In this document: one piece after another, positions 1-5,361 of the stretch
How positions within the stretch are numbered: position 1 is the first letter of the stretch
Layout: each line of letters begins with the position of its first letter
DNA from: an uncultured Clostridia bacterium
Lineage (GTDB): Bacteria > Bacillota > Clostridia > Christensenellales > UBA1242
Assembly: GCA_947584775.1 (NCBI GenBank)
Contig: CANPWT010000047.1
Location: forward strand, 1 to 8,025
Direction: 5' to 3'
Length of the DNA stretch: 8,025 nucleotides
Translations under genes and position numbers: made by a program
The notes under the pieces: model-generated
What the model was told of the DNA's origin: nothing
The model's input: only the letters and a program-made list of their open reading frames with translations
Database searches by the model: none

Positions 1-60
1 GAGACGCAGAGTTCTCCCTCATTACTCCTACTCCATAAGGTTGGTTAATTCGAAATGACG
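1..60 (-). repeat. Inverted, diverged copy of the GTCATTCCGA repeat
   Basis: Read on the reverse strand, bases 60-50 give CGTCATTTCGA. This is followed by ATGGAGTA (36-29) and a GAGAACTCT-like end. The same order of blocks, GTCATT(C/T)CGA then (A)TGGAGTAAATCTC, occurs in the copy at 843-880. The copy may extend past the left edge. The similarity is partial, so this is the weakest of the set. Confidence 0.4.
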
Positions 61-148
61 AAATTGCGAACACCTGAGCAAATGAGTAAAAGTGCAGTTT
101 GTGACGCGTCTGCGCACGGCTGTAGCCTTACGGCTAACAATTCGACAG

Positions 149-203
149 CGAACTAACTTTCAGCTGTCATTCCGACCGAACGAAGTGAGCGGAGTGAATC
201 TCA
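149..203 (+). repeat. Copy A of the GTCATTCCGA interspersed repeat
   Basis: It contains GAACTAACTTT (150-160), GTCATTCCGAC (166-176) and GGAGTGAATCTCA (191-203). The last two blocks recur at 843-853 and 868-880 with identical spacing (38 bases end to end). The first block recurs at 347-357 with the same 20-base distance to TTCCGA. A short stem, GACAGC (144-149) with GCTGTC (163-168), overlaps the left part. Non-coding dispersed repeats of this general type are common in many bacterial genomes; their role is unknown. Confidence 0.65.
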
Positions 204-344
204 ATTAAGCATTTCAACAATTTTAATCCAATCAGTTTTTATTTTTTCGTGATTGGTGCTGACGCACAAAAGGATTATTATAAATATCTGTAATCTGAGT
301 TTTGTTCTATCCGCCCACCACTATATGCCGCAAAAAATTTTACT

Positions 345-400
345 GAGAACTAACTTTTACTTGTATTTCCGATAAGCGTTAGCGCATACAGAGTAAAATT
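345..400 (+). repeat. Copy B, diverged, of the same repeat
   Basis: It aligns without gaps to copy A over GAACTAACTTT (347-357) through TTCCGA (367-372). It then resembles the copy at 843-880 over TAAGC...AGCGCAT...GAGTAAA (373-397), with a few inserted bases. It ends just before the stop codon of the reverse-strand gene at 418, so it lies in that gene's 3' region. Confidence 0.5.
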
Positions 401-417
401 GCAGGCGATGAAACGGT

Positions 418-747
418 TTATTGGTCGTTGCGGTAATCGTAGGCAAACTCGTTTTTCTTTTCGCCTAGGAGGTTATAGATGAAGCCGTCTTCAACAATGC
501 ACCAAAGGCGGGGGTTATAGTTTGGCAAGTTTTCAATAAGTTCGTCCTCGTCCGCGCCCGAACTCTGCACAAGGTCGAGGTCGTCAATGTCAATAGAAAC
601 GGGCTCTTCCTTAATGTTGTTAAAAAATTCAACTTGAAAGCAGTTGTTCCAAATAGGGGCTGCGCAAATAATACCCATTGCGCCGTAAGGGATGTTGTCC
701 CTTTCGTATTTGGTTGTGTTTATTTTAACGGTGTCTAAATATCTCAT
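418..747 (-). CDS. Small hypothetical protein, DUF4926-like N-terminal half
   Basis: Encodes 109 residues. The ATG at 747-745 is preceded by GGGAGGA (757-751), a strong Shine-Dalgarno four bases from the start, so this start is well supported. The N-terminal half (about residues 3-60) has the pattern LDTVKI...IPYGAMGII...FQVEFF...VSIDIDDLDLV. It resembles the small beta-barrel DUF4926 family, where a 'D.V.L...G..G.IV' strand is followed by 'VEF' and an acidic end; this match is from memory and tentative. The C-terminal half (61-109) is acidic and aromatic (LWCIVEDGFIYNL) and I do not recognise it. There is no signal peptide or membrane helix, so it is probably cytosolic. It stands alone between repeat copies. 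No clear terminator follows the stop. Its function is unknown; proteins of this kind are sometimes found near toxin or polymorphic loci, but nothing here shows that. Confidence 0.8.
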   Translation of the reverse strand: MRYLDTVKINTTKYERDNIPYGAMGIICAAPIWNNCFQVEFFNNIKEEPVSIDIDDLDLVQSSGADEDELIENLPNYNPRLWCIVEDGFIYNLLGEKKNEFAYDYRNDQ

Positions 748-782
748 ATTTCCTCCCTGTTGCCTTAATGATACAATTTAAA

Positions 783-809
783 ATTTTAAATTAATCTTAA
801 AACTGCCAA
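783..809 (-). promoter_or_regulatory. Possible promoter of the 418-747 gene
   Basis: On the reverse strand there is a -35-like TTGGCA (809-804), a 15-base spacer and TAAAAT (788-783). This would give a leader of roughly 28 bases before the ATG at 747. The short spacer and AT-rich surroundings make the call uncertain. Confidence 0.35.
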
Positions 810-842
810 CTTTTTGCAAAAAGAAAACGCCGTTTTGGGTGC

Positions 843-920
843 GTCATTCCGACTAAGCACAGCGCATGGAGTAAATCTCAGAGAGACTCTCGATTTGGAC
901 AAGTCCTCGCTCGAAATGAT
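843..920 (+). repeat. Copy C: palindromic unit of the GTCATTCCGA repeat
   Basis: The left arm GTCATTCCGA (843-852) is mirrored by TCGAAATGAT (911-920), with 8 of 10 positions complementary. Inside are GGAGTAAATCTCA (868-880) and a central stem GAGAG-A-CTCTC framed by AAATC and GATTT (about 873-894), then GGAC-AA-GTCC. This appears to be a complete unit able to fold as one long hairpin, whereas copies A and B show mainly one arm. Confidence 0.55.
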
Positions 921-1081
921 ATTTTATGAAAGTGAGTGTAAAGGTATCTCTCGTTGTTCCTTTTTCGGCAAGGTGGAATTTTTTGTGTAATATTTTTGAT
1001 ATAAGCATATAAAAACGCTGGTGGAAAATTTAAAAATTATTTATACATTGAAGTTATGCACTAAAAATTTAAAAAAATTTG

Positions 1082-1109
1082 TTGAAAATTATTAATTATA
1101 TGATATAAT
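1082..1109 (+). promoter_or_regulatory. Strong sigma-A promoter of mnmG
   Basis: TTGAAA (1082-1087), a 16-base spacer and a perfect TATAAT (1104-1109), with TG one base before the -10 (1101-1102, an extended -10). Transcription should start near 1115-1117, only a few bases before the ATG at 1119, so the transcript would have almost no leader. Confidence 0.8.
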
Positions 1110-1118
1110 AACAATACT

Positions 1119-2981
1119 ATGAAAAATATGGTTGAGCAATATGATGCAATAGTAATTGGCAGTGGGCACGCGGGCAGTGAAGCGTGCCTTGCTCTTGCTA
1201 GGCTTGGCAAAAAAACTTTGCTAACCACATTAAATTTAGATAGCATTGCATTTTTAGCCTGCAACCCAAGCATTGGCGGAACGGCAAAAGGTCAACTTGC
1301 TGGCGAGGTGGATGCGCTTGGCGGGGAAATGGGCATAAATGCAGATAAATCGCTTTTGCAGTTGCGCATGCTTAACATGAGCAAGGGCCCGGCCGTACAA
1401 TCGTTGCGCGCGCAGGTGGACAAAGTTACCTACCACACCGAAATGAAGCGCACCATTGAAAGGCAAAAAAATTTGGACATTTTGCAGTGTGAAGTTGCCG
1501 AAATTTTAACCGAAAACAACAAGGTTGTTGGCGTTAAAACCAGCATGGGCGAACTGTTTGGTTGCAAGGCGGTTGTTGTTGCAACGGGCGTGTATTTAAA
1601 CAGTAAAATTATTATTGGCGACTTTACAAAACTCACCGGTCCGAACGGCTACGAGCCAAGCACAATGCTAACAAAATCTTTAATGGATTTAGGCATAACA
1701 ATCCGCCGTTTTAAAACGGGCACGCCTGCCCGCGTGGACGGAAAATCGATAGACTATTCCAAATTTGAACTGCAACCGGGGGACGAACTTAATTTTTCGT
1801 TTAGTGCAACCAACAAAAAGGTTAAAAACAAGTTGCCGTGTTACCTTGGCTACACAAGCGAGGCAATGCACGATGTGATACGCCAAAACATTTCTCGCGC
1901 GCCCCTATATTCGGGCAAAATTCACGGCATTGGCCCAAGATACTGCCCTAGCATTGAAGATAAAATTATGCGCTTTGCAGATAAAGAGCGCCACCAACTT
2001 TTTTTAGAGCCGGAAAGCGCCAGCACGGACGAGGTTTATGTTCAGGGCATTTCCAGCAGCATGCCAGCCGATGTGCAGCGACAGATGTATCGCTTAATCC
2101 CGGGCTTTGAACAGGTTAAAATTATGCGCTTTGCCTACGCAATTGAATATGATTGCATAGCGGCAACCGAACTTAAAACCAACCTGGAAAGCAAAAAAAT
2201 TGACGGACTATTCTTTGCCGGGCAAATTAACGGCACATCTGGCTACGAGGAAGCCGCCGCACAAGGCATTATGGCGGGCATTAACGCCTCACGCAAATTA
2301 GATAACCTCCCTGCCGTTGTGCTTGGGCGCGACCAAGCATACATTGGCGTGCTGATTGACGATTTAACGCATAAAGACATAACCGAACCCTACCGCATGA
2401 TGACCTCGCGCGCAGAATATCGCCTAGTTTTAAGGCAAGATAATTGCGATATTCGCCTAACCGAACTTGGCCATAAAATTGGCTTGGTTAGCGAAAAGCG
2501 ATACAAAATTTACAAGCGCAAATTAAAGCAAATTGAACAAATAAATTCCGCTTTAACCGAGGTTAAAAATCCATCCAGCCTTAAACATTTGTTTGTTGCT
2601 AAAAATGAAAGCCTGCCAAAAAATGGGTTAACTTTACGCGATGTTATTAAGCGCAGCAACATAGATATTTTTGATGTGGTGGCCGAGTTTAATATTTTAA
2701 AAGATATGCCAAAAAATGTGTTGGAATATGTTAACACCGAAATTAAATACGCGGGCTACATTAAAAACGAAAATGCGCAAATAGAAAAAAATAAACTAAC
2801 CGATAATATTCCACTGCCTGATATGGATTTTAATGAAATTTCTGGCCTGCGCATAGAGGCAAGACAAAAATTAAACAAATTTAAGCCCGCCACCATAGGC
2901 AGCGCAAAACATATAGACGGCGTTAGCCCAAGCGACATAAGCGTTTTGCTTGTATATTTAAAAATGAAAGGTAAAATTTAA
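1119..2981 (+). CDS. mnmG: tRNA uridine-5-carboxymethylaminomethyl modification enzyme MnmG (GidA)
   Basis: FAD- and NADH-dependent enzyme that, with the GTPase MnmE, installs the aminomethyl/carboxymethylaminomethyl group on the wobble uridine (U34) of certain tRNAs in the cytosol. The 620 residues match the usual family length. Visible marks are the FAD-binding motif VIGSGHAGSEA (residues 12-22), LACNPSIGG with conserved Cys48 (46-54), the signature GPRYCPSIEDKI with conserved Cys276 (272-283), the second signature AGQINGTSGYEEAAAQG (367-383), MTSRAEYRL (428-436) and the C-terminal tRNA/MnmE-binding domain ending GVSPSDISVLLVYL (601-614). The first ATG (1119) and the next (1128) are both possible starts, since MnmG N-termini vary here; neither has a Shine-Dalgarno. 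The gene is monocistronic: its own promoter lies directly before it and a terminator directly after. The usual neighbours mnmE and rsmG are absent from this window. Confidence 0.98.
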   Translation: MKNMVEQYDAIVIGSGHAGSEACLALARLGKKTLLTTLNLDSIAFLACNPSIGGTAKGQLAGEVDALGGEMGINADKSLLQLRMLNMSKGPAVQSLRAQVDKVTYHTEMKRTIERQKNLDILQCEVAEILTENNKVVGVKTSMGELFGCKAVVVATGVYLNSKIIIGDFTKLTGPNGYEPSTMLTKSLMDLGITIRRFKTGTPARVDGKSIDYSKFELQPGDELNFSFSATNKKVKNKLPCYLGYTSEAMHDVIRQNISRAPLYSGKIHGIGPRYCPSIEDKIMRFADKERHQLFLEPESASTDEVYVQGISSSMPADVQRQMYRLIPGFEQVKIMRFAYAIEYDCIAATELKTNLESKKIDGLFFAGQINGTSGYEEAAAQGIMAGINASRKLDNLPAVVLGRDQAYIGVLIDDLTHKDITEPYRMMTSRAEYRLVLRQDNCDIRLTELGHKIGLVSEKRYKIYKRKLKQIEQINSALTEVKNPSSLKHLFVAKNESLPKNGLTLRDVIKRSNIDIFDVVAEFNILKDMPKNVLEYVNTEIKYAGYIKNENAQIEKNKLTDNIPLPDMDFNEISGLRIEARQKLNKFKPATIGSAKHIDGVSPSDISVLLVYLKMKGKI

Positions 2982-3007
2982 CCATATAGTTGCTATATGG
3001 TTTTTTT
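2981..3007 (+). terminator. Rho-independent terminator of mnmG
   Basis: A perfect 9-bp stem ACCATATAG (2981-2989) and CTATATGGT (2993-3001) closes a TTG loop and is followed by a run of T to 3007. The first stem base is the last A of the mnmG stop codon. Confidence 0.9.
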
Positions 3008-3031
3008 ATTTTTAAAAATACCCTAAAACGA

Positions 3032-3060
3032 TTGCAATTAATTTTTAAAAGATATAAAAT
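3032..3060 (+). promoter_or_regulatory. Promoter of the MscS gene
   Basis: TTGCAA (3032-3037) and TAAAAT (3055-3060) are separated by 17 bases; an overlapping TATAAA at 3053 is an alternative -10. It lies after the mnmG terminator, so the channel gene appears to be transcribed separately. The leader would be about 18 bases and include AGGAG (3075-3079). Confidence 0.6.
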
Positions 3061-3084
3061 TAAATTTGAACAAAAGGAGAAATT

Positions 3085-4083
3085 ATGAATTGGAATCAAA
3101 TATGGGACACTATCACCAACTTTTTTAAAACCAATATTTGGAACATTGTACGCTTTGTTGCAGTGCTAATTATTGGCATAATTTTAGTTAAAATCCTATT
3201 AAATGTTATGCGTAAAATTCTTTCTAAATCTAAAATGGAAAAAATTGCTCAACAATTTTTAATGGGTACACTTAAATTTTTGTTATATTTAATTTTAGTG
3301 TTAATTTTGTTGAATTTGATTGGCGTGCAAATTTCTGGCATTGTAACCGCTTTAAGTGCAGTTTTGTTAGCAGTTGGCATGGCGTTGGAATCCAACATCG
3401 CAAACCTTGCAAACGGCATTGTGATTGTTGCCACACATATGTTTAAAAAAGGCGACTACATTATTGTTAACGGCGTGGAAGGCAACATTGTGGACATAAA
3501 CTTTTTATTCACCACCTTGCTTACTGTGGACAATAAAAAAATAACCATGCCAAACTCCACAATTGTAAACAACTCGGTTGTAAATGCGGGTGCAAACAAA
3601 ACTAGGCGTGTTGATTTAACATTTAGCGTTGCCTACGAAACCGATGTTGAACTTGTTAAAAAAATAGTTATTGATGTTATGAACAGCAACGGCAAAATTT
3701 ATCAAACCCCAGCACCATTTTGCCGATTAAAAACCTTGGGCGCAAGCAGCATAGACTTCTTTTCAAACTGCTGGTGCGATAACGAAGATTATTGGGACGT
3801 TTACTATTATTTAGTTGAAAATGTTTATAACGAATTTAAACGCAACAACATTTCAATCCCATACAATCAATTAGAGGTGAGGAACAGAACAGATGCTGTT
3901 GTTATGCCTTACAATAAACAAGCCTTGCCTGCCCGTGTTGAAAAAGTAAGAAACGAAAAAGAAAAATTTGACCTAGAAACGGTGGACATAACCAAACTTA
4001 TAAAACACAAAAAAGAGGAAAAGGAAAAACAAAAAGCCAAAGCCCAAAAAACTAAAAACAATAAAAATACAAAATCTAAATAG
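3085..4083 (+). CDS. mscS: Small-conductance mechanosensitive channel (MscS family)
   Basis: Cytoplasmic-membrane channel that opens under membrane tension to release solutes after osmotic downshock. The 332 residues carry three membrane helices (about 18-40, 60-80, 84-118). The last is the pore helix, with the alternating small-residue pattern ALSAVLLAVGMALESNIANLANG (89-111), which lines up with E. coli MscS TM3. The beta domain (about 121-170) has FKKGDYIIVNGVEGNI and the conserved MPNS motif (155-158); the alpha/beta vestibule (175-265) has SVAYETD, LGASSIDF (218-225) and ISIPYNQLEV. These match MscS well, against 286 residues for the E. coli protein. The extra length is a C-terminal basic tail (about 285-332) rich in Lys/Glu (IKHKKEEKEKQKAKA), predicted cytoplasmic. 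The start is fixed by AGGAG five bases upstream. The gene is monocistronic and converges on the PIN-like gene. The symbol denotes the family; it may be a paralogue of the YnaI/MscS type. Confidence 0.95.
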   Translation: MNWNQIWDTITNFFKTNIWNIVRFVAVLIIGIILVKILLNVMRKILSKSKMEKIAQQFLMGTLKFLLYLILVLILLNLIGVQISGIVTALSAVLLAVGMALESNIANLANGIVIVATHMFKKGDYIIVNGVEGNIVDINFLFTTLLTVDNKKITMPNSTIVNNSVVNAGANKTRRVDLTFSVAYETDVELVKKIVIDVMNSNGKIYQTPAPFCRLKTLGASSIDFFSNCWCDNEDYWDVYYYLVENVYNEFKRNNISIPYNQLEVRNRTDAVVMPYNKQALPARVEKVRNEKEKFDLETVDITKLIKHKKEEKEKQKAKAQKTKNNKNTKSK

Positions 4084-4113
4084 AAAAAAATGCGTTGAAT
4101 AAACGCATTTTTT
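4084..4113. terminator. Bidirectional terminator between convergent genes
   Basis: ATGCGTT (4090-4096) pairs with AACGCAT (4102-4108) around a GAATA loop. The stem is extended by flanking A (4085-4089) and T (4109-4113) runs that serve as T-tracts in both directions. It follows the mscS stop (4081-4083) immediately, and its right edge overlaps the stop codon (4114-4112) of the reverse gene. Confidence 0.88.
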
Positions 4114-5083
4114 ATTCTTCTATAATTGTTAAATTATTGCTTTCCTCTAAATTTTCTTCCTCATCTGTTTCATTGCCACGAACAGGCACTAGTTTATCTA
4201 ACGCGTCCGTCATTTGCGACAAAAGTGAAATGTTAGGGTTTCTATTATCAAAAATTAAATTATCGGTTTGGGCATCGTAACACTGCACTGCTAAATCAAA
4301 TAAGTCATATGGGAGTGTGCAATTATATCCGCTTTCAATATTTATTTCTTTAATTAAATCTCGCCTGGATGTTTTGCGTGTGATAACTTTATCGTATTTA
4401 TAATTTATGCGGCTGTAACCACCGGTTTGTTTTGGCCTAATTTTAGCGTATTCCTTTTCCATGTCATAGTGAGTGCGCGTCATTTCTTTTGGAAATTGAA
4501 TATAATCATGAGTGTTGTTTGTTAGTAAATCGTAGCCGTACACAGTTGACCACGCCATTATGTAGGCATCGTTGGTTGGCTTGTACGATAAATTTTGCGC
4601 ATTAAATTCCTGCTGCATTGCCCAAACCGTTGCTGTTTCGGCCTTGTCGCCCACGCCGGCATCTTTATCTGCATTTTTTGTAACGCTGCGCCCAGTGGTG
4701 TAAAGTTGCGCAAGTTTTTCAACTTCTGCTGCGCCTTGCATTTCAAAGTGTCCTGGTTTAGTTTCCTTAATTGATGGGCATACTGCATAATTTTTTATAA
4801 ATTCTAAGGCCATTTTATTGTGCCTGCATTCGTAATAAACGGGTGGGCTTACAAATAGGGAAAGTTTGCCCTCTTTAACACTTTTTAAAAGCAATTCAAT
4901 TAAATGTTGCAAGGTCATGTCAGGCGCATTTACTGCAACAATTCTATCCCAAGATGCATCCTTTGCATTTTTTATTTTGTGAATCTTTTCTTTTTTTGTT
5001 AAACTATTTAATTCTTCGATTTCGGCCATAAAACGCAAAATATCTGAATCGATAGAAAGAACTTTATTTGACTCTTTTAGCAT
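4112..5083 (-). CDS. PIN-domain-like protein, putative ribonuclease
   Basis: Encodes 323 residues. Several segments look like a PIN nuclease fold: VLSIDSDILRFM near the N-terminus (8-19, acidic Asp12/Asp14), SPPVYYECRH (79-88, Glu85), then NDAYIMAWSTVYGYDLLTNNTHDYI (171-195), the usual PIN C-terminal pattern with Asp172 and Asp193. PIN enzymes cut RNA with a metal held by such acidic residues. The spacing between Asp12, Glu85 and Asp172 is longer than in compact VapC toxins, so this is an enlarged or divergent member, and activity is inferred. Residues 200-300 (SRINYKYDKVITRKTSRRDLI...) are unassigned, and the end is strongly acidic (ETDEEENLEES). There is no signal or membrane helix. The ATG at 5083 has GGAGG (5093-5089) five bases upstream, and an in-frame TAA just above excludes a longer N-terminus. 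It overlaps the 42-aa ORF by 20 bases, which suggests coupled translation. Confidence 0.75.
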   Translation of the reverse strand: MLKESNKVLSIDSDILRFMAEIEELNSLTKKEKIHKIKNAKDASWDRIVAVNAPDMTLQHLIELLLKSVKEGKLSLFVSPPVYYECRHNKMALEFIKNYAVCPSIKETKPGHFEMQGAAEVEKLAQLYTTGRSVTKNADKDAGVGDKAETATVWAMQQEFNAQNLSYKPTNDAYIMAWSTVYGYDLLTNNTHDYIQFPKEMTRTHYDMEKEYAKIRPKQTGGYSRINYKYDKVITRKTSRRDLIKEINIESGYNCTLPYDLFDLAVQCYDAQTDNLIFDNRNPNISLLSQMTDALDKLVPVRGNETDEEENLEESNNLTIIEE

Positions 5084-5192
5084 TTTTGCCTCCCACGGTT
5101 TTTAGGTTGTTTTGTTTAATAAATTTTGCAAATTCTAAATTCATTTCTTCAAAGGATGCTGTGTTTTCAACAGTTTTAGTTTTTTTGTCCAT
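5064..5192 (-). CDS. Small 42-aa protein upstream of the PIN-like gene
   Basis: The ATG at 5192-5190 opens a 42-codon frame ending in TAA (5066-5064). It has an excellent AAGGAG (5203-5198) five bases before the start and a promoter directly upstream. The product begins MDKKTKTVENTASFEEMNLE, continues with FAKFIKQNNLKTVGGKNAKR, and ends basic; residues 13-30 could form a helix. It overlaps the PIN-like gene by 20 bases in another frame, so the two are probably translated together. I do not recognise a family. Position and size resemble the first gene of a toxin-antitoxin pair, but no DNA-binding fold can be read from it. It could instead be a leader peptide that meters translation of the downstream gene. 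The well-placed promoter and ribosome site make it likely to be translated. Confidence 0.7.
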   Translation of the reverse strand: MDKKTKTVENTASFEEMNLEFAKFIKQNNLKTVGGKNAKRVK

Positions 5193-5208
5193 ACTCTCTC
5201 CTTAATTC

Positions 5209-5236
5209 ATTTTATCACACATATGTATTTTGTCAA
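5209..5236 (-). promoter_or_regulatory. Promoter of the small ORF/PIN-like operon
   Basis: On the reverse strand there is a consensus TTGACA (5236-5231), a 16-base spacer and TAAAAT (5214-5209), with TG one base before the -10 (extended -10). The spacer contains the palindrome ACATATGT (5226-5219), a possible operator, though this is only a short match. The leader is about 10-15 bases and carries the Shine-Dalgarno. Confidence 0.8.
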
Positions 5237-5239
5237 TAT

Positions 5240-5270
5240 AAAAAGAGGAAATTGCTTCCCTCTTTTTTTT
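5240..5270 (-). terminator. Terminator of the large reverse-strand gene
   Basis: AAAAAGAGG (5240-5248) pairs with CCTCTTTTT (5259-5267), and two further A-T pairs form past a bulged C. T-tracts flank both sides, so it may act in both directions. It lies about 95 bases past the stop codon at 5362 and directly before the -35 of the next operon (5231-5236), insulating the two units. Confidence 0.75.
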
Positions 5271-5361
5271 ATTTTTGCACGCACTTTTTACGCCCATTTT
5301 AAATTTTACTTTTGTTGCGCATTTTTTTGCCAATAAGTTTTGCTTATTTTTCATCTCCGGG

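Larger units (their letters stand above)
1..417. other. Non-coding region with dispersed repeats
   Basis: No convincing gene, tRNA or CRISPR array is visible here on either strand. The stretch contains three diverged copies of one interspersed repeat (about 1-60 inverted, 149-203, and 345-400), listed separately, plus short hairpins. One is TAGCC-TTAC-GGCTA near 124-136; another is GACAGC (144-149) paired with GCTGTC (163-168). The part at 204-344 is AT-rich filler in which I recognise nothing. Confidence 0.6.
748..1118. other. Divergent intergenic region
   Basis: The region lies between two genes transcribed away from each other. It contains a possible reverse promoter (783-809), a palindromic repeat unit (843-920) and the mnmG promoter (1082-1109). 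I see nothing definite in 921-1080, which is AT-rich. No riboswitch, T-box or tRNA could be recognised. Confidence 0.6.

Noticed and set aside
960..990. T-box-like GGTGGAA near 970
   Set aside because: It lacks the T-box core and any specifier or antiterminator structure, and it lies far from the mnmG start.
975..1016. Second promoter upstream of mnmG (TTGTGT with TATAAA near 1010)
   Set aside because: The spacer is 19 bases and the -35 is poor; the region is AT-rich enough to give such matches by chance, and a far better promoter lies at 1082-1109.
1061..2938. Several 60-75 aa reverse ORFs within mnmG
   Set aside because: mnmG is unambiguous over its full length; these are frame shadows.
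4558..4788. 76-aa reverse ORF inside the PIN-like gene
   Set aside because: It is an out-of-frame shadow of a longer frame that has a Shine-Dalgarno and recognisable motifs.
5332..5351. AATAAG-TTTTG-CTTATT hairpin with T-run as terminator of the large gene
   Set aside because: The T-run is on the forward strand; in the direction of the gene the stem is followed by GGC, not T. The hairpin at 5240-5270 fits better.
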